In this document: positions 35,828 through 47,592 of the stretch, piece by piece
Position numbering within the stretch: the stretch's first letter is position 1
How the letters are laid out: every line of letters begins with the position of its first letter
Assembly (NCBI GenBank): GCA_001986395.2
Contig: MQVO02000003.1
Location: forward strand, 930,001 to 994,000
Reading direction: 5' to 3'
Origin: Irpex lacteus
Taxonomy: Eukaryota > Basidiomycota > Agaricomycetes > Polyporales > Irpicaceae
Length of the DNA: 64,000 bases
Notes under the pieces: generated by a model
The model's database searches: none
Told to the model about the DNA's origin: nothing
Seen by the model: the letters and a program-made list of their open reading frames with translations, nothing else
Made by a program: the position numbers and the translations under genes

Positions 35828-38683
35828 TTACCGACGACCAATCAAGTTCGTCGTACTCCTATTCTTCGAGTCAGCGGCCAAAGCACGTAGCCTCCCATCT
35901 TCGTCAGGCATAGCCAGGCTATTTCTGTACGGGCTTCCACCGCCACCGCCAGACATATAGTTCGCGCTGGATATACCTTTCTTCGTGTCAGGAGAAAATG
36001 GGTTGCCCATGACGCTAGGCATGCTCAGTCTCCTGATCCATCCCCTGGGCTTCTCTGTCTTTGTAGGCGCATTCGAGGGTGAGATAGAACTCTCGTCAGG
36101 TCGGAGACTGTTGGATGATGCCATGGGGTGAATGTTTGGTCGGGCGTTGTACTTCGTCACGGAGCAGGACTCGCATCCGCAGGTGTCGGGATGGTCAGTC
36201 TGAGAGGGAGGTTGGTACCCTGCTGGAGAGGATGGCTGGCTAGAAGACGATTGCGAACTGGGGAATCGTTGAGCTAGAGATGGTGCAGTAGCCATTTGGG
36301 TCCGAGCTTGGTTTGCGCTGACACCAGTAGGGAAAGGCTGGCGAGAGGTAGGGAGGGGGGAGGATGGCGACTCGACAAAGTTCATAGTCGAATTTCGTAA
36401 ATTCTGTCGGGCTTGTGCAGGAGAGTCGCTGCGGTACGTACGCGCCATCAGCAATCGCTGTCTGTCCTTTTCCAATTCACGAGAGCGACTCTCAATTTCA
36501 CGTTCCTTGGATCGCAGTTCGTGTTCTTGTTCACGAAGCTCAAGATCCTCCAACTCACGAATCCGCTGCCTTCTTCTAGCAATTTCATCATCGGTGGGTC
36601 CCGACGAAGCAGTCACATACGACGATGGGGACTGCGGAGATGCCATCACGTCGCGTTGGGTTACGGGGGATTCTCTGCCTTGTGCTGTACGAACGTCGGC
36701 GGACATGCGTCGATCCTCTACCGGAGTCTTGGGCTCCCGCCTCTGATCTTGTGAGTCGGCTGCAAACTCATATCTCGTTGCTAGATTTGATACGCTGAGA
36801 GGAAGACGGGGAACGTCCTTGGGCGGTGGTGACGCAGGACCAGTCTGTCACAATAAGTGTTAAGTTCATATCTGGGCATGTAGCATGGACAACTTACAGC
36901 TCGTGCAAATTTCTCCCGCATGACGGATACATTGGAGCTGCTGCGACTGATGTCTCGCCTGTCTACGGTCGCTGCATTGGGCGAAGCTGCGCGAATGGAC
37001 TCCTCCGGGATCCCCTCCGCCTTCGTTGCCTTGCGCGCTCTAAACTCTGCATTGTCCATGTAATCACCACGCTTGTAGATTTGACTTGAACGAAAGGCAG
37101 ATGACGTCGCACTGGAGGATGCCGAAGATGAAGAGGATATTTGCTCGGTCTGCGAACTTGTAGGGCCCGAATCGCTCTGCGCTTTGGTAATATTATCGGG
37201 TGCAGTTGGTGTGTATTGTTGCGAGTTGGCCACATTCACCTGGTTCCCAGTAGACGGAGAGTTCTGAGGGGAATTGAAATCCAGGAAGTTCGTATTTGAT
37301 GAATCGGAACGCAATTTGGCGGTAGGCGGTTCAGGCGTACTTGGCCCAGGCGACTCAGAGAGCACAGGTCGAGCCACCATTTGTCTCTGTTCCCTAGCGT
37401 CTTCCGCAACAGGAGTCTCAGGGTTGGAATTTGGCACAGGAGGAATAGGGAAGTGTGATGGAGGCGTCGGGAAAGAACCCAGCGAAGCGATGGAATTGAC
37501 AGATGGGACATTATTTGCCCTACTGTCTCCTAGATCTTGCTGACTTCTTTCGTTGGATACATCCTTTGGTGAAAAGTACGTTGGCGGCTGTTGAGGAGGG
37601 TAAGCAGCGGGTGTCGTGGCTCGTGAAGCATATTCTGGTGCAGGTGTGCCAGCTTGGGCTGCCACCGGCGGGTCCTCAGGTCTGTTCAACTTAGCGCCAT
37701 ACACAGTTGCTCCTGTATCTAAAGACTGGTCTGCAGCTTGTCGTTGCTGTTGGATATCAAGGTCAGGCAAATCTCGAGGTATGGGTCCGGTCCAACCGCC
37801 TGGAGTATTATGAGTAACATTAAGAGCTAAAGCTACAATGCGTACCTTCACAAAGAGCCCTCCACTCTCCGACTCGTCCTATCGTCTGAGCAGCCTTTCT
37901 GACTTCCTCACTGGCACGAAGCCATTCCGCGTCGACGATCCGACATACAGACACTGCCATTCCCAGGATGAGTGTCGTATGCTGCTGAAACACCGACATT
38001 GCATGCTGACTTGAGTGTCAGATATATCAGTGATCATACTTCAGTCAGCGTTTCCGAAAGACTGACTATTTCTCTTGCGAAACCTCAGGTCCAACAGTCC
38101 CTAGCACGTTCATATAGCGTGCATGTTCCTCGGCAGCATTGATAGGATTCTTCTTCACCTTCTTCTCGTAAGTTTGCCCCGCCTGCCTGATCTTATCGTT
38201 CGCAGCTGAGAGTTTGGCGTCGTGGGTGCGCTCTTCTTTCTGGCATATGATGGAACGGAAGCATGACTGAGAGACCCGGATGGTAGTAGGCTGCTGCACT
38301 TACTGCCAACACCTTGAACCACTTCTTTACGTCTGCACTGAGTGAGTCACATTCCTTGTCGGCAAGCTTTACAAACTTTGAGTCCACATCCACCAGAGCT
38401 TCCACAACTGTCGCACATGCATTCAATGCGTTCACTAATGCGAGTAACGCAAGAGTGTCTATATGAGTGAAGGAAATGCGCATGCCATAGTTGGAGACAT
38501 ACCGGCGATCTCATTTGTGGACCTGATAGATGAAGCCTCGCGCACTGCTTTAGCCAGCTTCTTCTGGATAGCGACGATTGCAGCTGCGGCATCACAGTAA
38601 TCGTTGAGGAGATTGACCACGCCCTCGATTGCTTTGCACGACTTGTGGATGTCTGCCCGCTCTGCCACTGGCGTTGTGGCCAT
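35828..38683 (-). CDS. Ivy1-like I-BAR domain protein
   Basis: Probable phospholipid-binding, membrane-curving protein of the Ivy1 group, which acts at vacuole and endosome membranes in yeast. The start at 38683 gives MATTPVAERADIHKSCKAIE. Helical exons follow: GVVNLLNDYCDAAAAIVAIQ, ALNACATVVEALVDVDSKFV, LADKECDSLSADVKKWFKVL, EERTHDAKLSAANDKIRQAG, EEHARYMNVLGTVGPEVSQE, HAMSVFQQHTTLILGMAVSV. The helical bundle closes with WRALCEGGWTGPIPRDLPDL. The C-terminal two thirds are low complexity, rich in Pro/Ser/Gln, with one predicted coiled coil (ARRRQRIRELEDLELREQEH) and a CGCESC motif. The I-BAR assignment rests on remembered family patterns. Confidence 0.78.
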
Positions 38684-40553
38684 AGCTTCGCCCTTCCCGT
38701 CGCCGGTACGAGAAGGCGGTCGTCAGGGTCCACAGGTTGAGCCACTACGGTCAGTGTGGCAGTCGGCGTGAGCAGCACATTAAGGCAAGTGATTGGCACC
38801 CGGCCCTACAACGCCAAATACGGCCAAACACTCTGCAGGCTTATAAGGACTGCGCAGGCGTCAACTCTCCTCTATCGTTCTCCCATCTCGAGCCATGTAC
38901 GTATGCCTTCAAAACATCATCTCGTAGTGAAACATCCAGCTCATCCTATGTCAAAGAGGTCACTCGACTGCAGGCGGAATTGGAATGATGGTCCCGGGTC
39001 GAACGAGTACGTTTGCTACTGTTCACATCGATGTGTAATCGCGCAACTCACAGAGTTATGTAGCTTGGTATAGCTGATTTCAGCTTAGCTCCGATATCGG
39101 TATGTATTCTGTGTTGAGCCTCCACACTATTGTGACTCATGAAGTGTGTTTTTAGGAGTGCACTGCCATCTGGCAGTTTGGGTGCGCCGTCTCACTCACA
39201 TTTGTGAAGTGAGCGGAGCGTCCCATATAGGTCATCTGTCATTCGTGGAAATCCACAAATGTCAGCTGGCTTGATTCGGGTATCCTGTATGGACACTGTC
39301 GTGCTCCATCCAGGCTATCTGTAAGTACCTGCAAGTATAGATACGAGAACGTACTCTATGCAGGCAGGTGTATGGCATATATACTCGCATACCTATGTCG
39401 CAAAGTCGGTGTAGCTAGCTTGTAGCCGCATGCAAATCAATTACCCCAAAGTTTGAAAGATGATCCCTTCGTGCATGAGTCTCTCACTTCTGGATACTGG
39501 CGTATGTAAGAACAGGTATATGATCGCAACCACCAATTTGTGTTCGCTCACTGTGCAGAAGAACTCGAGAACGGTTATCAGCAGGCTTGCCCCTTATGTG
39601 GAGGCTGCTGTAATCGTTTTGAATGTTTGTTCTGTCTACGTCAAACACTTGAAATGAGCACACGATGGCCTGTACTATCGTCACGACCGGACGCCTTCTC
39701 ACCGACAAAACAAGTGAACACAGCCATACCGATGTTGGATCATCTCGCAGCAAGATATGCGTGTTCCATGATATCGAATCTAGACAAAGGTTTACATGAT
39801 GGTTGTCCGACTACAATGACTGCTACCTTTCGTCCACTATAGCACTTAAGTAGTCTAGATCTACTAGCACTAGCCCAAGATTCTACTTCCCTTACCATTG
39901 CCACTAGCGACATACACACATCTGCAGCTCAAGGAGGCTCCAGAGTAGCTAGGACAGACCAATTGGGTGACCCGAGGGCACTGGCAGTAGAAACTCATGA
40001 CCTCTTGGCGCACTCGGACTGCGATGCTCAACGGGATTCTGTAAATCCCCACTGATGGGGTGTGGTCGCTGTGTCGGAGGCTTCTTTGCCAGACGGCAAG
40101 GCACAGCCAGGAGTGCATGGTGGCTGTTTGGCAGCGAGCAGTCCTTGCGATGCAGCACGCCGATGGTACCCACTTGCCGGAGACAATGTGGAGGACAAGC
40201 GAGCAGTGATAAATCAAATAGATTGCTTAAGCTTGTGGGCGGAAACACAACGCCCTTCAGATTGTATGTTGTTGTTCCATAGTAGTAGTAAGTACCAGAG
40301 TAGCAGTCCAGCATTAATTGGTGGTCATGGTGGCCAAGAAAAGTTGAATATATAGCCATTGTAATCGGGTCCTACCACGCTGCTTACTCCCATCACTCCC
40401 ACGGTAACAATAGTAACAACGGCTTTAGACTCCGAAAATCTTCTTGTCCGGCTTTCAGGGCGATGTGGTAATTACGCGTGACCAACACAGAGGTCGGCTT
40501 TTGCTCCTCATCGACCATCGTCCGCCACCCTCCCGCCCCCGCCCGTCGTCGCC
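38684..40553. other. 1.87-kb divergent gap, Ivy1-like gene/med19
   Basis: No gene is supported. Short frames (38737-39073, 39540-39842, 39870-40359) have no family signature and no convincing splice chain. A cluster of three hairpins lies at 39162-39261. The stretch just before 40554 is CT/CCGCCC-rich and should be the med19 promoter. Confidence 0.55.
39162..39261. repeat. Cluster of three short inverted repeats
   Basis: ACTGCCATCTGGCAGT (39162-39177) pairs over 7 bp. 39191-39213 pairs CTCAC-TCAC with GTGA-AGTGAG with one bulge. 39240-39261 pairs CATTCGTGG with CCACAAATG with one mismatch. All lie within 100 bp. Confidence 0.6.
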
Positions 40554-42166
40554 ATGGACGTAGACGGCAAACATTCAAATTCAAGACCACCAAGTCCTTC
40601 ACAGCAGGCGAAATTTGTCCTGCAGCCCACGAACGCACTAGCTGGACCATCAACTATACCCGACCAACCAGCTATTCCACCTGTCTACCTCCCGCCCCCA
40701 CCAGGTCTTTATCGTCTTACTCCTTCCACTGAGATAATTTGCTGACGCTACCATGCAATAATTTGCGTTCTTGCCGAACCACATAGAACGATCCAAGCCA
40801 CGTCCACCTTTTGACAGTACACAAGACCTACTGTCACGTTTTCAACTCCTTTCCGCCTATGACAAGTATGTCCGGCCGTACAGCCTACCGGTAGATGCAG
40901 CAGGTGGGAGTCAGGGCCCTTCACTGAGTGCAGCGGAGAAAGGCAAGGGAAAAGAGAGGGAGTTGCTACCGCGGGACGTGGCTTCACCGGCGGCGCAGAC
41001 ACCCGGGGCTGGAGGCGATGGGGACGATGAAGAGCAACAGGGAAAGGGCGAGAAGAAGTGGAAGGCGAGCTATAAACACATGATCAAGGGTATACCCGGT
41101 GCGTTACACATTTCGACTCTGTACGCCTAACTTCATTCAAGGTCTGTGGCACACAGGGAAACATTCAATGAAGAAAGATGACTATTTAATGACCATGATG
41201 CAAGTGCCACCGAAACAGCGGATAGCAATAACACCGTTCGACATACGAACGCAACGCGATGCTTTCTCTGTGAGCTTAGATGGTCTGAAAGGCGTACGTT
41301 TCATCTCTGTGTTGTCCCTTCCGGCTGAGCTATACTTGCTATTATGTCACGATTCCCTCGTGCTGATAACTACTCGCACAGTGGAACATGAACGTACTTG
41401 TGGCTGAGTCGCCACAGGCGCGTGAAGATAGGAAACGAAGGGTGCGCACTCCGTTCGTGTTTGACCTCGGAGCCGCTCATCCGAATCGTACCATCCTCAA
41501 CAGAAGGAGCTCAAGAAGCTTGCTAAGCAAGGGGGGACATTGCCAGTTGGTACTTCCCCTGCTGCAATTCCTGTCACACCTGGTCCGACAGCTGTATCAA
41601 CCCCCGGAGCCGTACCTGCTACTCAGCCGAGTCAAGCACATCCGCGGCACGGATCACAACCACCTTCTAAGTTATCTGTCTCTACGCCATCCCAGCCGCC
41701 ACAGCAAACCTCAAGTCAACCGTCAGGTATCACCCCTGCTGGTGTGGGCACACCTCGACCCGTTGGGACGCCAATACCTCCGCCTGGCACGACTGCGCCG
41801 GCCCGACATACACCGATACCGACGCCAGCACCAACACCTGGAGGACAAACAGCCGGAGCGGGTGACAACAGGAGGGGTGTGAAGCGGGAGAGGGAGGAAT
41901 CTGTCACGCAGTTGAATGGGACAACCGTGAGTGCCCAGGGCCCGGCGCCTGGAGTGACTGTGTCTACGAATGGACCTGCGAAGACCACAGGGGTGGTGCT
42001 GAACGCTAAGGCAGGGAGCGGTGGAGTTCGGCCGCGACCCCTTAAAAAGCAGCGCATGGTGTGTTAATTCTGCTATATCTACTGATATGTCGTGATTTAT
42101 CTCGAGCAGGACACACAGGGGCAGGCGAGAGAGATGCCTGTGCAGCAGCCGACGCCGCATGCATAG
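40554..42166 (+). CDS. med19: Mediator subunit 19 homologue (Med19/Rox3)
   Basis: Head-module-associated Mediator subunit. The start ATG at 40554 gives MDVDGKHSNSRPPSPSQQAK. Exon 1 ends near PPPPGLY. Later exons give RPPFDSTQDLLSRFQLLSAY, DKYVRPYSLPV and the family core KKWKASYKHMIKGIPGKHSM with KKDDYLMTMMQVPPKQRIAI, then TPFDIRTQRDAFSVSLDGLK and WNMNVLVAESPQAREDRKRR. A Pro/Thr/Ser/Gly-rich tail follows, ending in a basic patch RPRPLKKQRM. The last intron (GTGTGT at about 42060 to CGAGCAG) joins RM to DTQGQAREMPVQQPTPHA and the stop at 42166. Retention would give Val-Cys-stop at 42067. The exon 1/2 junction has two possible GT donors. Confidence 0.82.
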
Positions 42167-42698
42167 GGCAGCGGGGACATCACGCAGCAGGAGAGGGTCT
42201 GGACGATGATTGCGATGTATTTAGCACGGCACTAGTAGTCTTGTGTAATTATCTGCTAGTGCGGGTGGCCAGGCAGTAAGACGCTGACAAAGGCAATGCG
42301 TCGAGTGTGACGCGGGTGGCCGAATGTTGCCGCGTGCCCAGCTGGACGCGTTTGTCTTTCCTCTCCGTCGCCCTCAGAAATAAACATACGATTCACACAC
42401 ATAATATCCACCTTGTCGCTCTTCTTTCCCACTCACCACCATCCTCGACGCTCGGCCTGCCCGCCACGACATTCGGCGACGCTGACAGTCAGTGACGGTC
42501 CCGTACTTATCTGCGAGATACGCTGAGACGGAATAGCCAACCTTATCTCTTGCTTCCGCTACACGAGGCACACGCCTGCCCCGACCGACCGTTCTTCATT
42601 CAAGATCGCCTTTCAGTAGTATTTCCACCGCTCTCATTTATACCAAGTCGTCGGTTGTCAGCCCCGAGACGACTTGCACACATACCACCACTACCACC
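42167..42698. promoter_or_regulatory. Intergenic, med19 to MFS transporter
   Basis: 532 bp: med19 3' UTR, then a CT-rich promoter and leader (CCACCACTACCACC directly before the ATG). A 65-codon minus-strand frame here is not supported. Confidence 0.5.
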
Positions 42699-45475
42699 AT
42701 GGCTGAGACACAGGAGACGCAGGAGCCCCCTTACCAGCCTACAGACCCTATCATTTCCTCTAATTTTGGCCCATACACTCCTTCAGCCTCGAGAGTCAGA
42801 CAACTGCAACATTCGGGAGATAACCTTCAACACGGCTCCCCCTCCCAGCGGCCTAATGCCCCTGCCTCGCCCTCAGAGAGCGCACCTCTGCTAGGCAAGC
42901 CTCGTGTCAAGAAACCCTTCTACCGTCCACGGCCCCTATGGTGAGTGTTGTGACTGTCTTTGTTGAATGCGAGCTGTTGCATGCCAGACTGCTACGCCAT
43001 ATTTTGGTTCGCTGTCTGATTAGTCACGCCCGCGGGGAAGCATGAGCGCCTTACCGTAGGTGCATTACTCCCCACACTATCGGGAAGACTCATGACTATA
43101 TACTTCTCCTCTGGGTGCTCAGGCTCTCAGGCCGAATCCGTTCTTCCGGGACTTCTCATGCTGAATAAATTGTTTATCTCGCAGGCTCGTCCCCTTCGGA
43201 ATAGTCGCATCCATCGTCGTATGTCTCTCAAGTTAGACTGCTTTTCAAATGTATCAGCTCCTAACGTAATCATAGCGTGGAATGACCCTTGCTCCGAGGG
43301 TACAGGTGTTCACACAACTGTCGTGCGACGCATTCTACGGGCATGATGCATACGACCACACCTCCCACTCTGCCATCAACGTTACCGCCGCCTATCCATC
43401 GCCGCCTTCTAGCCACGTCCCCATACATGCATCCCTAGATCCATTTGGTCCTCATCTCGACAGGAACACCGTAAATCTCATATTCCCTTCCTCCGACAGC
43501 CTTTTATCCGGTAGCTCCTCTAATGTTCCTCCCGCGGACGACGAGAATGATCCTCGCGCTTCGCCTACACAACGATGTCTGCAAGACCCCCGAGTTTCGT
43601 CTAGAGCTGCCAAATTGCAGACGATCATGACAACAACCATGGGTGCGCTCTCCGCATTAACCACCGGATGGTGGGGACATTTCGGTGAACAACACGGTCG
43701 TACGCGTGTACTGGCAGCAGCCACGGTTGGCCTCTTTCTCACGTACGTCTTCTCATCTTCCTGATTTCCAAGCTCTCAACTCATTCGGTCTCTGCGATCA
43801 GGGATCTGACTTTCATTCTGGTATCCACACCGCATAGCATCTTCGCCAGACATGGAAGCATCCTTTTGGTTGTATCACCCGTTATAGAAGGCCTTCTTGG
43901 CGGCTGGTCAACCTTGCAGGGCGCAACATCTGCGTACATTTCCGATTGCACCTCTGACGGCTCTCGCGCTCAGATATTCAGTCGATTCACGGGTGTTTTC
44001 TACCTCGGCTTCTCCCTTGGCCCAGCCCTCGGTGCTTATCTGATTCGCCATCCGCTCTTCTCATCTCCCTCAACGTCCTCAGGCTCCCTCTACAGCCAGC
44101 CATCAGTCACGTCGGTGTTTTATGTCGCCGCGATGGCTTCGTTCGTAAATCTTCTATTAGTACTATTCATTTTTCCTGAGTCTCTCGGGAAGAAGAAGGC
44201 GAAGGAAGGGTTGCAGCGCGCCGCGGTTCCTTACGCTGCAACTGGAAGTGACGATCCCGTGATGCCTGTCAAACGTAGCCTCCTGAAGCGCTTCTTTAGT
44301 CCTCTAGCTCTGCTTGCTCCGAAGAAGGTTTCCAAGCCGGATGGCGGGTACAGTAAGGATTGGAGTTTGACGATTCTATCAATGAGCTTCTTTTTGTACC
44401 TCCTTGCCATGGTGAGTTAGGTGATGCATGAGGCTAGTACAAGGGGAATTTCTGACAGACTTTAATGTCGCTTAGGGCATCTTCCAGATCAAGTATCTCT
44501 ACGCAGAGCATGTGTACCGGTGGTCAGCCGAACAAGTAAGGTTTAATGTGTTGTCTCTCGAAGCGTCGTCGCTGAACATAGCTCGTTCTTAGCTGAGTTA
44601 CTACATCACCTTTGTTGGTGGAGTTCGCGCGGTACAACTTTTGTTCATCATGCCATGTAAGTTACACAATGTATGTGCATATCGGGAATCGCTATTCACA
44701 TTCGTGGCACAGACATCATCTCCACATTCAAACCCAAACCCAAGCCGAAGCAGCCTCAATCAGCGCCCTCGTCCGCGGTCATCCATCACAATGGGTCGCC
44801 AACGCAACATGGATCGGTTCCTGCTCATGCGAAGGACGCAAAGCCGAGTCTTGGGCGGCTCAGGAAGGAGATGAACTTTGACGTGCTACTCCTGCGCTTG
44901 TCTCTGTTTATCGATTTTCTGTCCCATACGCTGGTCTCGCTATCTCCAGCAGACTCAGGTCAGGGCCTGTTCGTTGGGTTCACGGCCTTGAGCAGTCTCG
45001 GCTCAGGTGTCCAGCCTGGCGTCAACAGTCTTGCACTTTGTATCCTGCAAATGCGTGCACAGGCTTCCGGACAATCAGGCGGAGAAGGCGATGGTGGCGC
45101 AGGGAGGCTGTTCGGTGCACTCGCATCTCTCCAAGCTGTGGGCCAAATGATCCTAGGCGTACGTACTCTCATCAACCGAGGTCGCACAGTCACTGATCGG
45201 GATTTCATCAGCCGTTGATCTTTGGCATGATATACAGCTCTACGGTGGCCAAGTTCCCTAAAGCGATCTTCGTGACGGCTGCGTGTACGTTGCTTATGGC
45301 GCTCATCTTGCTCTCCTTCCTTCGTCCGGATGTCTCGTTGCGTACGAAGCGCCTCGTGCACCAGGATGACCAATCCGAGCGGGGTCGTTCGCGCACTAGC
45401 AAGAATCTGGCACGAACGTCGCCATCTTTTGCCAGTGAGCCCTCCAGTAGCTCAGGCTCTCCAAGAAGCCTATAG
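42699..45475 (+). CDS. Major facilitator superfamily transporter
   Basis: Twelve-helix-type MFS carrier of the fungal drug/tetracycline-transporter-like group; substrate unknown. The start ATG gives MAETQETQEPPYQPTDPIIS and a long cytosolic N-terminus ending ESAPLLGKPRVKKPFYRPRP. The first helix, LVPFGIVASIVRGMTLAPRV, is split by introns, the first about 240 nt. Later blocks: QTIMTTTMGALSALTTGWWG with the A-loop motif GHFGEQHGRTRVL, GSILLVVSPVIEGLLGGWST, TGVFYLGFSLGPALGAYLIR, VFYVAAMASFVNLLLVLFIF, DFLSHTLVSLSP, ASLQAVGQMILGPLIFGMIY and AIFVTAACTLLMALILLSFL. A large Ser/Pro-rich loop sits between the two halves, and the tail is Ser/Arg-rich. Confidence 0.88.
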
Positions 45476-45934
45476 AGGTATACGTCAGGTACGGTGTATT
45501 TGATATGTGTGGGTAGGTGTTAGTGTGACTTTGGGATTTTTTGTGTTACATACCTTTATCAACTTTGACGGAGCTTGAAGCCTACATACATTCTTTCCTG
45601 TTAATATTTATACTGCTGTATATCTAGAGTATGTCTGATTACTTCATCTATCAATACATATGCGAGGAAACTCCCTTACAGTGGGAACGTAGAGTGTGGC
45701 AACATGACGGATAAATTGGTATACGCAGAAAACCCGGATGTGACGGATTCATCCTTTGAGCCCATAGATAGCTGATAGAAGGGGAAAACTTGTGCAACAA
45801 GGTCGGAAAATATCAGGATAACGAGAGAAGTAGCAGATGCTATCGGGAGAAACTGCGATACCAGTTCGCAAATGATGCAATGTTCAATGATAGTTGGGAC
45901 ACGTTGAGGAGAATAAATAGCTAGAGCGGGAAAC
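45476..45934. other. Convergent intergenic region, MFS/homeodomain gene
   Basis: 459 bp between converging stops, AT-rich. Contains 3' UTRs only, as far as I can see. Confidence 0.5.
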
Positions 45935-47592
45935 CTAGGATGAAGGATAGTATGTTGCAGGGCTCGACTCGGCAGGTAGGAGGTTTTGTAAGTATGGTTG
46001 GGGTGGGTCTGAAGATGCAGATGACCGCCGGTCATTGTACCAGCTGCTAGGTGGCAGTGATGGTGCTGACTGGCCGGGAAAAGTGTCGCGGGCGTGCGAG
46101 TGAATATCCGCCAAAGACCTTCGAGAAGCTATCTGTGATATAGCCACATGGTGCAGCTCGTCGGGGGACGAACGTGGAGGGCGATCTGGGTAAGGTAATG
46201 AAGGAGAGGAGTTTCCTGCAGCAGGTGGAAAGTTGCTGTACATAGGAGAAGAGAATGAAGATGCTGGGGACGAAGCAGAAGAGGGAGATCGGTAAGGCGC
46301 AGAGCCTAAACTAGATGGTGATGTTGTTGTGTCTGAATACAACAAGGATGGCCTACGGCTCAGGTACGGCTGTTGTGCATTGAACCCGAATGGCAGCGGT
46401 TGCGAAGGGCTCGCCTGTGGCTCCCCCGCAATCCCCACTAACCCTGAGGATGGAGGTAGAATTGTGGGCGAGCCCGCAGGGTCAAGAGAGTGTGTTGGGT
46501 GGTACAGGGACACCCCTGGTCCGACAGTACTGGTAGCGATAAGTCGAAGAACATGGGCGAGTTGGAGAGCAGCGCCTATGAGGTCGTGCCGTAGGACCTT
46601 TGTGGCCTGCATGCCTTCCGTCCAGTCGGCGCATCGTTTCCATATTTTGGGGGCGATAGCACTCGCGGCATCAACGCCTTCCATGTAGAATAAAGGTGGT
46701 TGAGAGAGTGCAAAGGACGCCTGCCCAAGGCCAGACGACATGGTGGAGAATTTGGTGTCCAAGATCGAGCTGAAGGGAACTACCATCTTGAAGCTTTGCC
46801 CGCCGGTATGAATGAACCAAGTTAATGTTCTCTGTCGGTCTCCGACATATGCCACGAGATCATACTTCGATACCGTCGAAGCTACTCGCCGCCACGTACC
46901 CACTGACAGCTCTGAACAAGGAATGACAACGATCGCTGTGGGGCACGGTCAAATACACAACTAGAGGCGTTTGAAAGAGGATACTTACGTTCGGTTTCGT
47001 GCACTAGCGCGTTCAGCTCTGCATCGTACCCGGCTGAGAGAGGGGGTGGTGCGTCTTGAGGGTAACCAGCAAGCTCCGGATCTTGTTTTCCGTCGAATAG
47101 TTTAGCTTTTGCACGTCTACATGAGCGGGGAGCAGGCGTAAGATGAAGTGTGCCTCTCGGTATACGTGTACGCTACCTATTCTGGAACCAAATTTGGGTC
47201 TGACGCTCTTGCATCCCAAGGAGCTCGCTGATCTCTCGTCTTTTTGCGGCAGTAGGACTGCGGTCGGTGGCGAAGAAACGTTCAAGATGTGCCAGCTGTT
47301 CAGGGGTAACCCGCGACCGTTTTCGCTTTTCCTTGGGGTCACTTGGACCAGCTTTCTCGTGGGATTTTGACATTGATCGAGTACGATGCGCACCTGTCGA
47401 ATGCTTGTCTGCGTTTACCGTGGTGCTTCGAGCATGTCGTGAGGGAGGACTAGAAGGGGAGACCGTTGGCGAGTCACTGGGATCAGGTAGGGCATCTGCA
47501 TCTAGTGGTGGAGAAAGACGAGATGGTAATTTGAGGGTTAGATGGCCAGGCCTATCCCTGGGCACGTGCTCATTAATGGGAATCAAAGACAT
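45935..47592 (-). CDS. Homeodomain transcription factor (Hom/Phx1-like, non-mating-type)
   Basis: Start at 47592, MSLIPINEHVPRDRPGHLTL. A canonical 60-residue homeodomain lies about residues 88-148: KRKRSRVTPEQLAHLERFF, TAAKRREISELLGMQERQTQ, then IWFQNRRAKAKLFDGK after an intron placed at the Arg-Arg junction. The recognition helix has WFQNRR with no loop insertion, so it is not a TALE or mating-type HD1 protein. A second conserved block follows, AIVVIPCSELSVGTWRRVAS, DLVAYVGDRQRTLTWFIHTG, FKMVVPFSSILDTKF and WTEGMQATKVLRHDLIGAAL, which I associate with the fungal homeobox proteins related to Phx1 and the basidiomycete Hom regulators of fruiting. The C-terminus is Ser/Pro/Tyr-rich. Target genes are unknown. 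Confidence 0.85.

Noticed and set aside
39870..40359. Minus-strand 115-136-codon frames.
   Set aside because: No domain pattern, overlapping frames on both strands, and no splice chain; treated as non-coding.
45935..47592. Possibility that the homeodomain gene marks a mating-type (HD) locus.
   Set aside because: It is a single gene with a canonical 60-residue homeodomain; there is no divergent HD1/HD2 pair.
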